Position numbers and translations under genes: made by a program. Below the pieces are notes generated by a model. That model made no database searches, had not been told where the DNA came from, and saw only the letters and a list, made by a program, of their open reading frames with translations. This document shows positions 18,827 through 30,782 of a stretch of DNA of 64,000 nt, in pieces. This DNA comes from Dictyobacter kobayashii. GTDB taxonomy: Bacteria > Chloroflexota > Ktedonobacteria > Ktedonobacterales > Ktedonobacteraceae. The stretch's first letter is position 1, and every line of letters begins with the position of its first letter. The DNA is taken from NCBI RefSeq assembly GCF_003967555.1, contig NZ_BIFS01000001.1, positions 1,798,001 through 1,862,000 on the forward strand, given 5' to 3'.

Positions 18827-19360
18827 TTAAATAGCCAGTGGTATAAGTGCTGTCTGGGTTGATTGCTCAGGGTGATAAAGTAGGCGCAATCTTGCATTCA
18901 CACCTATTGAAACGCTAAAAGTGATGCTGCCGCTATAGGTTTCTCCCCCAGCAATAGGATGATCAAAATTCGCAGATGTCTCTATCTGTTGTCCAAATGT
19001 ATCGCCTTCAGAGGTCACCAGACGAAAATATGAGGCATGGTTCGCTATTGGTTGTCGCGTAGCATTCTGTAACAGCATAGCAACGCTAATTTCGCGTGTA
19101 GTGGCATCTGAGTCATCCTTCTGTTGAATATGCGTAATGGTTAGTATCCGATCCCGTAACGGCACCAGTACCCGTTCCGTACTGCTGACAGTGGTTGGAA
19201 TAGATCCAACAGAAGATAGAGCACTTTTTCCTGCGACAGTCGTATTAGCTCTTGTTGGATGCGAGGAAGAAGCGAAGCCGCCTGGAGCACAACTCAACAA
19301 GCAGAATATAGCAACAAGCAAGCAACCAAGATTGATCCATAAAAAACGTACATGTGACAT
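18827..19360 (-). CDS. Secreted lipoprotein with DUF4352-like domain
   Basis: The product is 177 residues. Signal peptide LGCLLVAIFCLLSCAPGG carries a lipobox with the modified Cys in LLSC, so the protein is lipid-anchored outside the membrane. A Ser/Thr-rich linker leads to an immunoglobulin-like domain: ILTITHIQQKDDS, ISVAMLLQNATRQPI, FRLVTSEGDTFGQQ, SGSITFSV, the order typical of DUF4352. The start at 19360 has AAAGGGA about 9 bases upstream. It is monocistronic and its function is unknown; such domains often serve as binding or adhesion modules. Confidence 0.75.
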   Translation of the reverse strand: MSHVRFLWINLGCLLVAIFCLLSCAPGGFASSSHPTRANTTVAGKSALSSVGSIPTTVSSTERVLVPLRDRILTITHIQQKDDSDATTREISVAMLLQNATRQPIANHASYFRLVTSEGDTFGQQIETSANFDHPIAGGETYSGSITFSVSIGVNARLRLLYHPEQSTQTALIPLAI

Positions 19361-19490
19361 AGTATGATATCCCTTTCCCTTACAACATAAAACACATACC
19401 CACATATCAAGCTACCTAGTATCTAGTATAATCGGCACATGTAACTAAAGCAATCTAATAGGAAAAAGGGATAAATAGAACCATAATGCA

Positions 19491-20039
19491 TCATTGCCTG
19501 GTAAGATAATCCGGTGGAATGGCATCGGCCAACCAGACACTATCATTTCCCAGGTAAAATTGAACGCCAGCCTGGTGAGCATGCAAAGCGGCTACTACAA
19601 GAATAATGGGCTGGGATGTACGGCGCCGGGCGACCTGGAGGGCTGTCTCTCTATCTTCAGAAAGATGAACATACTGGCGCCCCATCGGTAATAAGCCAGA
19701 CTGACGGATCTGCTCATATGCCGCAGGGGTTGTACCATGAAAAAGATAGGTTGGTGGGGTGGCGGCTTCACGCAGCATACGTTGTTGAATCGAGTGTCCG
19801 TAATAAGCGCGAATGCGACCGTCCCGCAACTCATAGCGCCGCTTACCAGGTAAAGCCATGACCTTCTCAATATCGCTTATTTGCAATTGTTTCCAGGCAG
19901 AACGATGCTGACACAAAGCACCAACCAATGAATCAACAGAGACCCAGCCCTCTTCATCCAATGTCAACCCAAAACTGGCTGGCTGGTGACGCAGAGCATA
20001 GGCTATGGTACGGCTAAGCTGTACCAGATCGATTTCCAT
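19491..20039 (-). CDS. kptA: RNA 2'-phosphotransferase KptA/Tpt1
   Basis: The product is about 182 residues. KptA transfers an internal 2'-phosphate from RNA to NAD+, giving ADP-ribose 1'',2''-cyclic phosphate. Family hallmarks are visible: N-terminal winged-helix part with YALRHQPASFGLTLDEEGWV, RIRAYYGHS, YLFHGT, and the C-terminal YVHLSEDRETA. The core Arg-His pair and the HGT histidine appear intact. ATG 20039 is chosen for AAAGGA at nine bases. There is no RNA ligase or tRNA-splicing gene beside it, so the substrate is unclear: bacterial Tpt1 enzymes are active in vitro but their natural RNA is not established. Confidence 0.92.
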   Translation of the reverse strand: MEIDLVQLSRTIAYALRHQPASFGLTLDEEGWVSVDSLVGALCQHRSAWKQLQISDIEKVMALPGKRRYELRDGRIRAYYGHSIQQRMLREAATPPTYLFHGTTPAAYEQIRQSGLLPMGRQYVHLSEDRETALQVARRRTSQPIILVVAALHAHQAGVQFYLGNDSVWLADAIPPDYLTRQ

Positions 20040-20124
20040 CTTAATGATTCCTTTCATAGAGAATATGTCATGCACCTATCGCCACCGCGTCCCTCAAGTA
20101 TAAGCTTTCGCTCCTGCGGCGCGT

Positions 20125-20203
20125 CGCTCAAGAAATCATCTTAAGTGTTGCAAAAAGTGCGCTGGGCGCACTTTTTGCAACACTTAAGATGATTTCTTGA
20201 GCG
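20125..20203. repeat. Longest perfect hairpin, family member H3
   Basis: Arms 20125-20162 and 20166-20203 are exact 38-bp inverted repeats with loop TGG. The inner 13 bases (GCAAAAAGTGCGC) equal H2 and H4; the outer part is unique to this copy but fully complementary. It is preceded by TTCGCTCCTGCGGCG, also found before hairpin H5. Confidence 0.9.
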
Positions 20204-20268
20204 CTATGCTTCCCATGCTAATGGGGTCTGACATATTCAGACGGAGTATCAAGTATATTCGCCACACA

Positions 20269-20305
20269 AAAAATGCAGGGATGTGATTATCACCCCTGCA
20301 TTTTT
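20269..20305 (-). terminator. Terminator of the GltD-like gene
   Basis: AAAAATGCAGGG and CCCTGCATTTTT pair around 13 bases. On the minus strand the stem is followed by a T-run, ten bases after the stop of the flavoprotein gene at 20315. Confidence 0.8.
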
Positions 20306-20314
20306 CAAATTCTC

Positions 20315-22123
20315 TTAATTGACATTGATGACAGGTATTTTCGAAACCGTCCAGCGGGAATTGGGGCTGGCAACCTCGAACTGAACCATGGAGATAGCAT
20401 CAGTTGGGCAGCGCACAATACACAGGCCACAGCGAATGCACTTTTCCTCATCAATAATCATATCGGCACCACCACGCCAGTCTTCGGTATCCTCATGCAT
20501 AGGATCAGCCTTAACTACGCGCGATAGACCTTCCATGCTAATACAGTCATAAGGGCAGATATCGACACAGCCAGAACACAGGATACAGATCGAAGGATCA
20601 ATCATGATATTCAACTGACACTGCAAGCAGCGGCGAGCTTGAATAACAGCCTGCTCTGGTGTATAACCAGTCTCTGTCTCACGGGTATGACTATAGCGGT
20701 CTTTGAGCTCCAGTGAAGGCAACATCTGGTGTGGAATGGACTCATAATTGTCGACCATACCACGGCGGTAGTCAGGCAGCTCAACTTCTTCAGCGGGTTC
20801 AGCCGGTTTGTCCACACCGCCCAGATAGCGATTAATGGCACCAGCAGCATCACGCCCATCGCCAATCGCCGAGATCAGGTTACGAGCACCCTGGGTGAAG
20901 TCACCGCCAGCAAAAAGGCCAGGATGGTTTGTCATCCAGGTATCGATATCCAGCAGCGGCACACCCCATTTGTTAACCTCAAGTCCCAGCTCTTCAGCTG
21001 GCAACCACGATACATCGCTATACTGACCAAAGGCCGGAATAACGGTATCGACATCGATCTCGAACTCAGTGCCTGGAATGGGAACAGGGCGGCGGCGGCC
21101 ACTGGCATCGGGATCGCCCAGTTTGTTACGAATAAAGCGCATGCCATTAACATGGATGCCATCCTCACTGGTAACTTCCAGCTGGGTCACAAGATAGTTA
21201 AACTCAACGTGCTCAAATACGGCCTCATCTACCTCATACTCGTCTGAGCCAGCTTCCTCTTTCGAGCGACGGTACATGATGTAGACCTTCTCGGCACCGA
21301 AGCGGATCGCCGTGCGGCTACAGTCCATGGCGGTAAAGCCAGAACCCAGCACAGCCACTTTTTTACCGATAAAGGCCGGCTCGCCATAGTTTGTCTTTTC
21401 CAGCAAGCGGATACCGTCGATAACACCGTGCAGGTCAGCACCTTTAATGACTTTATTATCGGGACCAGTCAATGCATTTGGAATATAACAACCAGCTGCC
21501 AGATAAACCGCATCATACTCTTTGAGTAGATCCGCTATCTGCACGTCGCGGCCAACACGGGTGTTGTACTTAATCTCAACACCGATATCTGCCATGTACT
21601 CATCACATTCCTCGGTAGTTACATAACGAGGAAGACGCCAGACAGGGATACCATTCACCATTACACCGCCGGCGGTTGGATACTGCTCATAAATAGTGAC
21701 AGGGTAACCCATATCGCGCAAATCACGAGCGCAGGCCATACCAGCTGAGCCAGCACCCACAATTGCAACCTTTTTATCTTTGGTTACAGGAGGGCACTCG
21801 GCGTGATGGCGATACTCACGGTGATCAGAGGCAGCACGCTTCAACCAGCAGATGGAGATCGGCTTCCCATCAATTTTATTACGGCGGCAGACAGGCTCGC
21901 ACGGCTTCGCACAGGTACGACCCAGCACACCAGGTACGACATTTGCCTTACGATTCAACAGATATGCTTCATCGAAACGAGCCTGCGAAATTAAGCCAAT
22001 GTAGGTAGAAACATCCGTATGAGCCGGACACCCCACCTGACAAGGAATATTTGTTTGATACCAGTCCGGTGTTACAGTAACGGAACGATATCGAGCTTCC
22101 AATTCGCTATCGGGATCAATCAT
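20315..22123 (-). CDS. GltD-like NAD(P)/FAD oxidoreductase with two C-terminal ferredoxin clusters
   Basis: The product is 602 residues. The N-terminal Fer4_20 region has Cys motifs CQVGCPAH and CAKPCEPVC. The FAD site is VAIVGAGSAGMACARDL (from ~residue 119), the NAD(P) site VAVLGSGFTAMDCSRTA, and FAGGDFTQGARNLISAIGDG closes the FAD domain. The tail adds two 4Fe-4S binding motifs, CILCSGCVDICPYD and CIRCGLCIVRCPTD. This matches the glutamate synthase beta-subunit family used as an electron-transfer module. No glutamate synthase large subunit or other partner is adjacent, so its acceptor is unknown. ATG 22123 is preferred over TTG 22132; AAAGGA lies about 10 bases upstream. Confidence 0.88.
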   Translation of the reverse strand: MIDPDSELEARYRSVTVTPDWYQTNIPCQVGCPAHTDVSTYIGLISQARFDEAYLLNRKANVVPGVLGRTCAKPCEPVCRRNKIDGKPISICWLKRAASDHREYRHHAECPPVTKDKKVAIVGAGSAGMACARDLRDMGYPVTIYEQYPTAGGVMVNGIPVWRLPRYVTTEECDEYMADIGVEIKYNTRVGRDVQIADLLKEYDAVYLAAGCYIPNALTGPDNKVIKGADLHGVIDGIRLLEKTNYGEPAFIGKKVAVLGSGFTAMDCSRTAIRFGAEKVYIMYRRSKEEAGSDEYEVDEAVFEHVEFNYLVTQLEVTSEDGIHVNGMRFIRNKLGDPDASGRRRPVPIPGTEFEIDVDTVIPAFGQYSDVSWLPAEELGLEVNKWGVPLLDIDTWMTNHPGLFAGGDFTQGARNLISAIGDGRDAAGAINRYLGGVDKPAEPAEEVELPDYRRGMVDNYESIPHQMLPSLELKDRYSHTRETETGYTPEQAVIQARRCLQCQLNIMIDPSICILCSGCVDICPYDCISMEGLSRVVKADPMHEDTEDWRGGADMIIDEEKCIRCGLCIVRCPTDAISMVQFEVASPNSRWTVSKIPVINVN

Positions 22124-22752
22124 CTTAACCAAGTCCTTTCCTGGGCACCGGGCACTCTCTACCAGGTAGGGAGGTATGCTAGCGCCCGGAACAGGGGAGA
22201 CAGCGCTGGCGGCATAAGCCGCTATTAACAGTACGGCCTATTTCCCTATAAAATTCTGATAAACATTAGACCAATACTCGTGGGAAACATAATTGCGTTT
22301 TTACTGCGCGGCTAGCACGCTTTGCTTTGAGATACGAATATCATCATGGACTAATTTTCCTTGTCAGATTATAGCATAAGGCCTGTCTCTGGAACAAGAA
22401 GAGAGCGGGTAGGAGTAACGTTACTCAAGAAGAAGGCCATGAATATGTTTCTATGATGGGCTTATTTACGTTAAAAAACTAGCTCTTGCTAATCCAGGAA
22501 GGGAGGATATACAGCCCGATCAACCAGAAATATGTATGCTTCTCAAGCGACCAAAAAGTGGCAACATTTACGTCAAAGACATAGAAAAAAAGTCGTAATT
22601 AATGGGGAAACTACGTTACAAAGATAGGGGTAGAACTGGATTGCACACTAACCGTATACTATTCGAATAGGAGATGAGGTATTTACTCTCGCCAGGCAGA
22701 AAAAATTGGTGTATACCACAAATATAAATAGCGAAAAGAGAAGGAGTCGTCA
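22124..22752. other. Divergent spacer with a structured leader
   Basis: This holds promoters for the leftward flavoprotein gene and the rightward ABC operon. Near the flavoprotein start (about 22137-22186) the transcribed strand can fold: CCGGGCGCT and AGTGCCCGG flank an inner CTACC/GGTAG stem. A second small stem, GCGGC/GCCGC, lies just upstream. I do not recognise a known riboswitch. The rest (22260-22700) is AT-rich with nothing I can name. Confidence 0.45.
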
Positions 22753-23817
22753 GTGAGCGATATAAGCACACCTTTAAATGACGGCATGCCAGTAATCAGT
22801 ACACAAAGATTAACAAAAGCTTTTGGAAATCTTGTTGCAGTGAATGATCTTAATTTGCAGGTAATGCGGGGAGATGTATTTGGCTTCCTGGGGCCTAATG
22901 GTTCAGGCAAGACAACGACTATTCGTATGCTACTTGGACTTATTCATCCTACAGCCGGACGGGCGGTACTCTTTGGGATGGATAATGCCTATCAGCTACC
23001 TGCCATTTTGCAGCGCATTGGTGCTATTGTTGAGACACCTACTTTCTATCCATATCTTTCGGGTATCGATAATTTACGTGTAATTGCTGCCAATTCAGGC
23101 ATGGTCCTGGGCAAGGCCAATAATCGACGCTATGAGGAAGTCCTGGATATAGTTGAACTCAGGCAATATCAACGGCTAGTTTATCGAAATTACTCCCTGG
23201 GTATGAAACAACGCCTGGGTATCGCGGCGGCACTGCTAGCCGATCCAGAGTTGGTAATGCTGGATGAGCCGACCAACGGCTTAGATCCGGCCGGGGTAAT
23301 CGAGATTCGCAAGCTTATTCAACGCCTGGCGGGATTAGGCAAGACCATTTTCCTCTCCAGCCATATTTTGTCTGAGGTCCAACAGGTGTGTAATCGGGTC
23401 GCGATTCTGCGCAAAGGCAATCTTGTAAAACAGGGCGATGTTAAAGAGCTCTTACGTGAAAAAGAACAGGTGGAGATTCGCATGAACCAGGCAGAAGAGG
23501 TCCAGGCTGCCTTGCAGGTTTTACAGCGCTTAAAAGAGCAGGGAATCAGTTGGATGGGACATATTGCTATTGAACAAAATGCGCTACGGCAACCGGTACT
23601 TCTAGTAGATGCGCCGGCGGCTCGCTCGGCTGAAATCAATCGTTTATTGGCGCACAATGAACTATTCGCAGCAGAATTACACCCACGCGAAGGAAGTCTG
23701 GAAGCTGTGTATCTACAAGCGACCGCTCAACCCAATCAACCTGGTGAGGCCACCCCGAAAGATACGCTATATGAGCTGAATACATCGGCTGATGGCACAA
23801 AAGGAGCGGCAAAATGA
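22753..23817 (+). CDS. ABC transporter ATP-binding protein
   Basis: The product is 354 residues. Walker A is GPNGSGKTT, the signature YSLGMKQRLG, Walker B LVMLDEPTNGLDP, and the switch His is in FLSSH. The arrangement matches the CcmA/BcrA/DrrA type exporters with an added C-terminal domain of about 120 residues. GTG 22753 is the start, with AAGGAG six bases upstream. Its stop overlaps the permease start (ATGA, 23814-23817), so the two form one transporter. Substrate could be a drug, lipid or peptide. Confidence 0.92.
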   Translation: MSDISTPLNDGMPVISTQRLTKAFGNLVAVNDLNLQVMRGDVFGFLGPNGSGKTTTIRMLLGLIHPTAGRAVLFGMDNAYQLPAILQRIGAIVETPTFYPYLSGIDNLRVIAANSGMVLGKANNRRYEEVLDIVELRQYQRLVYRNYSLGMKQRLGIAAALLADPELVMLDEPTNGLDPAGVIEIRKLIQRLAGLGKTIFLSSHILSEVQQVCNRVAILRKGNLVKQGDVKELLREKEQVEIRMNQAEEVQAALQVLQRLKEQGISWMGHIAIEQNALRQPVLLVDAPAARSAEINRLLAHNELFAAELHPREGSLEAVYLQATAQPNQPGEATPKDTLYELNTSADGTKGAAK

Positions 23818-24722
23818 GCAATCAAACAGAGTCAACATTAGAGCAGCCTGTTCCAGCCCCGGCGCGCAGTAAAAATGTAGTTATGGGTAGCCAGAGTTTT
23901 ATTAATGTCCTGGGCCGCTCGATTGCCGCTGAGTTATACAAAATTCGACGCCGCGCGATGTCAAAAGTATTGAGCACGATAGCAGTAGTTACAGTCATAC
24001 TAGCACTGCTTTTCACCAATTCAACCTCATCACGTCTCCTTCCAGAAGTACTCAATACAATCATCTCGGTCACCAATTTCATTGGCACAATCCTGTTTAT
24101 TATTCTCGCAGGTACAATCGTAGGTGGAGAATATTCAGTGGGTAGTATTCGCTTGATGCTGACGCGAGGCCCTACCCGCATCCAATTTCTGTTAGCAAAA
24201 TTAGGGGCGATTCTGGCATGCATATGTATTGCATATATATCATTGGTAGTTATTGGTATAATAACGTGGATGCTTTTAAATCTACCAACAGGTCGCACCA
24301 TTGATTTGAGCGTTGTAAACGGGATATGGCTCCTACACACCGTTCTTTATTTCCTGGTTACTCTGCTCAGTGTCTTTACCTATTGCTTACTGGCAATCAG
24401 CCTGTCAACATGGGGAAAAGCTACCGCGGCAGGCGTTACAGGTGTATTAATCTGGTGGTTCCTTGAAGGTGGAATTAGTGGGCTGTTCTCGATTCTAGGC
24501 AACCGCATGCAAAATGCCTTTGGTAGTTTCCTGGCCGCAATACCAGATTATTTTATTGGTAATAATCTAGGCGCTCTACGCACCAATCAACAGAATTACA
24601 TTCTGGGAGGAGCCGCAGGCTCGATCGATGATATCCACGCAGGGATTGTTATCATTGTCTACCTGCTTGTCTTTGGTGGCATCACCTGGTGGGCCTTAAA
24701 GGCGCGTGATATTACCAGTTAA
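23814..24722 (+). CDS. ABC-2-type transporter permease
   Basis: The product is 302 residues. A ~35-residue cytoplasmic lead containing AAELYKIRRRAMSK is followed by about six hydrophobic segments, including VLSTIAVVTVILALLF, FIGTILFIILAGTIVGGEY, LGAILACICIAYISLVVIGI and IVIIVYLLVFGGITWWAL. The GGEYSVGSIRLML stretch after the second helix is typical of ABC-2 permeases. Together with the upstream ATPase it makes an export system. The 3' end precedes queG with no separate promoter visible. Confidence 0.88.
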   Translation: MSNQTESTLEQPVPAPARSKNVVMGSQSFINVLGRSIAAELYKIRRRAMSKVLSTIAVVTVILALLFTNSTSSRLLPEVLNTIISVTNFIGTILFIILAGTIVGGEYSVGSIRLMLTRGPTRIQFLLAKLGAILACICIAYISLVVIGIITWMLLNLPTGRTIDLSVVNGIWLLHTVLYFLVTLLSVFTYCLLAISLSTWGKATAAGVTGVLIWWFLEGGISGLFSILGNRMQNAFGSFLAAIPDYFIGNNLGALRTNQQNYILGGAAGSIDDIHAGIVIIVYLLVFGGITWWALKARDITS

Positions 24723-24774
24723 AGTCATAGCTGCCCATGAAATACGAGCCAGTCAATATATGGTGTCAGGTACA

Positions 24775-26016
24775 ATGCTTAATACACAAACAATAAAAGA
24801 GTATGCTTATAGCTTAGGATTTGATGCAGCGCGCATTACCAGCGCTGCGGCTTTTCCTGAGGCCAAACAAGTAATTCAAGAGCGCATCGGACGTGGTCTA
24901 ATGGATGGCCTGCCCTGGTTTACCAGCGAACGGGCGGAAATCTCCTGCCATCCAGATGCGCTACTGCCTGAGGCACAATCCATTATTACGCTGGCACTGT
25001 GCTATTTAACCGAACAGCCAGTTGAAGCGGACGAAACGAAGCCCCATGGTCGTATCTCGCGCTATGCCTGGGGAGACGATTACCATGACATTATCAAACC
25101 CAGGTTGCAGCAATTTGCTAACTGGCTAAAAGACTATGCACGGGATGAGTGGGACCAGGATATAGAGACGCGCTTATTTGTAGATACGGGGCGGATGGTA
25201 GATCGGGCAGTCGCTCAACGCGCTGGTCTGGGTTGGTATGGTAAAAATACAAATATTCTCACTAAAGGTTGGGGCTCCTGGGTCTTTCTGGCCGAGATTG
25301 TCACCAATCTGCCGCTGCAACCAGATGAAGCGCTCAAAGCTAACTGTGGTAGCTGCGAGATATGCCTGCACGCCTGCCCGACAGGTGCCCTACCTAATCC
25401 TTATGAACTGGATAGCCCCAAGTGTATTTCATTCCTCACCATCGAACTACGTGGCAGTATTCCACTGGAAATGCGGCCATTGATGGGAAATCTCATTTTT
25501 GGCTGCGATATCTGTCAGGAAGTGTGTCCAGTCAATAAGGTGGCTGAAAAGCGTTTGGGGCTACGAGATATTCATGGCAAGCCTATTGTGCCCCTGCAAA
25601 GTATTCAGAAGCGTACCGAACAAGTGGCAGATAGCAACGCGAATAAAGTTTTTCGACCCCAGATTGAATTTCAGGCGCATCCAGCAGTAGGTAGTACTCC
25701 TGAACTTATTCCGTTGCTCTCACTGACGGAAGAAGAGTTTCGTGAACGCTTTCGGCGTAGTCCAATTAAAAGAACCAAACGGCGTGGTCTCTTACGCAAT
25801 GTATGTGTCGCTTTAGGCAACAGCAAAGATCCACAGGCGATTCCTGCTCTGGAAAAGGCTTTACATGATGAGGAAGCCTTAATTCGTGGCCATGCTGCCT
25901 GGGCCCTGGGCAGTATTGGTGGCTCTTCAGCTGTGCAGGCCTTACAGGAGGCACTGACAACTGAAGAGGACGTAGAAGTGCAGAAAGAGATTAAATACGC
26001 CCTGACCATGGCCTAA
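24775..26016 (+). CDS. queG: Epoxyqueuosine reductase QueG
   Basis: QueG performs the last step of queuosine synthesis, reducing epoxyqueuosine in tRNA with a cobalamin and two 4Fe-4S clusters. The product is about 413 residues. DGLPWF and YAWGDDYHD are cobalamin-domain features, and VDTGRMVDRAVAQRAGLGW includes the conserved catalytic region. Cluster ligands are CGSCEICLHACPTGA and CDICQEVCP. A C-terminal HEAT-like PBS_HEAT segment (LEKALHDEEALIRGHAAWAL) matches the long form of the family. The start is uncertain: ATG 24775 fits family length, ATG 24760 is possible, and neither has a strong SD. It is a functional partner of the tRNA-Gln-independent Q pathway (Tyr/His/Asn/Asp tRNAs). Confidence 0.93.
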   Translation: MLNTQTIKEYAYSLGFDAARITSAAAFPEAKQVIQERIGRGLMDGLPWFTSERAEISCHPDALLPEAQSIITLALCYLTEQPVEADETKPHGRISRYAWGDDYHDIIKPRLQQFANWLKDYARDEWDQDIETRLFVDTGRMVDRAVAQRAGLGWYGKNTNILTKGWGSWVFLAEIVTNLPLQPDEALKANCGSCEICLHACPTGALPNPYELDSPKCISFLTIELRGSIPLEMRPLMGNLIFGCDICQEVCPVNKVAEKRLGLRDIHGKPIVPLQSIQKRTEQVADSNANKVFRPQIEFQAHPAVGSTPELIPLLSLTEEEFRERFRRSPIKRTKRRGLLRNVCVALGNSKDPQAIPALEKALHDEEALIRGHAAWALGSIGGSSAVQALQEALTTEEDVEVQKEIKYALTMA

Positions 26017-26075
26017 CACAACACGTTACTGTTTCTCAGGAACTGTTTCTATTGCCATATCCATAGACAAAAAAA

Positions 26076-26101
26076 CACCAATGAGACTAATCTCATTGGT
26101 G
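26076..26101 (-). terminator. Terminator of the 23S rRNA transcript
   Basis: CACCAATGAGA and TCTCATTGGTG form a perfect 11-bp stem with a 4-base loop. On the minus strand it is followed by TGTTTTTTT. It lies about 120 bases beyond the 23S 3' end, and the intervening sequence has no 5S rRNA. Confidence 0.88.
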
Positions 26102-26223
26102 AACCACTGTCAGACTAAAAGTATACCATTTCCTCAATTTTGCCGAGCGCCAGATCAGCCATCGCTGAAGCAGCGGACTCGCATCCTCAGAATGCCACGA
26201 TGAAGATACTCAACGATGGGGTG

Positions 26224-29183
<2,960 letters not shown>

Positions 29184-29364
29184 CTTCGTTCAGATCTACA
29201 TCATGTCTCTGGAATGCTTTGACTTTTTCTTAATCGAAAAAATCGATCCTCTGCTTCAACTCTGGCTGACCTGTTATTCGCTCAGCAAAATTGAAGAAAT
29301 GATATTCTTTAGTTGTTAGTGTGCTTTTTAGGTGCCCCGCATCGCTCTCGTGCGGCGCTCAGAT

Positions 29365-29393
29365 AATATGCCACACCTTGCTGACTTTGTCAA
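29365..29393 (-). promoter_or_regulatory. Promoter of the orphan 23S gene
   Basis: On the minus strand TTGACA (29388-29393) and CATATT (29365-29370) are 17 bases apart; an overlapping TATTAT gives 19. A ~170-nt leader containing a GCCGCACGAGAGCGATGCGGGGC-region hairpin precedes the mature 5' end. The -35 is perfect. Confidence 0.65.
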
Positions 29394-29844
29394 CAGTTTT
29401 TTGCATATTTTTTTATCAATTAGCAAAATTAGTGCAAGCAGATCAAAAGATGGTACAGTTTTATCTATATGTGGTTGAGCTTTTATATAGGCTCAGGTAA
29501 GCCCACAGACCTCATTCATTCTCTATTGAAGAACACCCGTACAAAGCCATTTTCAACGGGCCCGATTTTTTGCTGACCTCAATGCTAGCGATAAAGACAC
29601 AGAAGAAGCAAATACGCCAGTTCGTAGCGCATGGGCTACAACAAGTGCCTGAGCCCATGAAACGTCAGCGAAACGGTAACTTGACGTTTAAAGATTGTTA
29701 TGCTAAAATTGTCGGAGTGTAGTATGAACCTGACAATCCACCTATCAAAAATGTGGTGTGTTGCAGTGTGACAGAGTAGTCGTGAAGAGGAACTATTAAG
29801 TAAACAATTGAAAATTTTTCTTCCAATTATTTAGGGAGGGAGAA
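29394..29844. other. Divergent promoter spacer
   Basis: AT-rich spacer between the 23S promoter and the next rightward gene. It includes the rightward promoter at 29681-29709. No coding frame is supported between 29480 and 29700. Confidence 0.55.
29681..29709 (+). promoter_or_regulatory. Sigma-70-type promoter for the 96-residue protein gene
   Basis: TTGACG (29681-29686), 17-base spacer, TAAAAT (29704-29709). Transcription would start near 29716, leaving a leader of about 130 nt. Confidence 0.55.
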
Positions 29845-30135
29845 ATGCCGGCCACGTTCAGTTATGCGAACATCTTACATGCAGTCGGTCAGGTTCTTGA
29901 CCAGATTGGTGTCAAGAGCATCGCGATCCATGAAGAAGAGGATGGACTCTTCGTAGAGGGTTTTAATAGTGACGGCCAGCTGCAGGTACAGATACGCTAT
30001 GATATTGCTAGTCTGTATGAGTTAGTGGACAGAGCGGATAATCAGGCAGAAGAACTCACCTCGCCTCAAACCTCCGGTGTGTTAAGCCGTTTCCTCTCTG
30101 AACATCACCGCGAATTAGTTGGGGCATCACTTTAA
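29845..30135 (+). CDS. Small acidic protein, unknown function
   Basis: The product is 96 residues. A strong SD (AGGGAGGGAG) lies just before ATG 29845, and a promoter and a terminator bracket the gene, so it is real. The sequence starts with a helix (YANILHAVGQVLDQIGV). A beta-rich acidic core follows (SIAIHEEEDGLFVEGFNSDG, LQVQIRYDIASLYELVDRAD), then a C-terminal helix. There is no signal peptide or membrane segment. I do not recognise the family. Neighbours (23S rRNA leftward, HxlR regulator convergent) do not reveal its job. Confidence 0.8.
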   Translation: MPATFSYANILHAVGQVLDQIGVKSIAIHEEEDGLFVEGFNSDGQLQVQIRYDIASLYELVDRADNQAEELTSPQTSGVLSRFLSEHHRELVGASL

Positions 30136-30155
30136 TACGTCTGAAAATAACGAGA

Positions 30156-30182
30156 AAGAACCGGGGGCATTCCCCGGTTCTT
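30156..30182. terminator. Bidirectional terminator
   Basis: AAGAACCGGGG and CCCCGGTTCTT pair with a 5-base loop between the 96-residue protein gene and the convergent HxlR gene. Confidence 0.78.
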
Positions 30183-30242
30183 CTAACTTAAATTACGTGG
30201 GTAGGGGAAGTAAACTGACTACAAGATCCAATGAATGCGATT

Positions 30243-30578
30243 CTACTTATTACATAACCACTGTTTTCCGTAGGCCCGCATACTATCGATCACAGACACC
30301 AGGTCACATCCCTTCTCCGTCAATAAGTATTCAACGCGAGGAGGTGCTTCAGCAAATGTCTGGCGAATGACAATTCCCTCTTCTTCTAAGGAGCGGAGTC
30401 GTTCGGAAAGTGTTTTGGGGCTGATGCCCTGGAGAGAGCGTTCTAGCTGATTGAAGCGCTTGACACCAGCGGCCAAATCACGAATAATGAGTATAGTCCA
30501 TTTCCCGCCCAGAATCTGAGCAGTGCGGGCGACAGGACAAATTGATTTTTCTACGAGATGATATTCTGTTAGCTCCAT
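30243..30578 (-). CDS. HxlR-family transcriptional regulator
   Basis: The product is 111 residues, the usual length for this MarR-like winged-helix family. It opens with CPVARTAQILGGKWTILIIRDL, the HxlR signature with an N-terminal Cys14 that in some members senses oxidants or aldehydes. KRFNQLERSLQGISPKTLSERLRSLEEEGIV is the winged-helix core, followed by PRVEYLLTEKG. It likely binds DNA as a dimer. Target genes are not adjacent in a divergent arrangement that would be diagnostic; the nearest divergent gene is the NYN protein at 30783. Confidence 0.93.
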   Translation of the reverse strand: MELTEYHLVEKSICPVARTAQILGGKWTILIIRDLAAGVKRFNQLERSLQGISPKTLSERLRSLEEEGIVIRQTFAEAPPRVEYLLTEKGCDLVSVIDSMRAYGKQWLCNK

Positions 30579-30782
30579 TACAGGTTACTCTTTTGTATCT
30601 CTTGTTCTTTCTCAACTACAGAATATACCATAGTAGGTACGCAAAGTAAAGCGCAGACCTCTCGACTTTAACCATAAAGTATGATATGCTCATAGCTAGA
30701 GGATACACTGTTAGGTAATCCGAGCACCTGAACAATCATAAATCTTGGCCTGCGCGGTTTCTCCCCATGAGAGGAGAAGGTT

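Noticed and set aside
20729..21247. 172-codon plus-strand frame
   Set aside because: Shadow of the GltD-like gene.
26102..26223. 5S rRNA downstream of 23S
   Set aside because: The segment lacks the conserved 5S core (CCGAACACGGAAGTTAAGC) and is only about 120 bases to the terminator.
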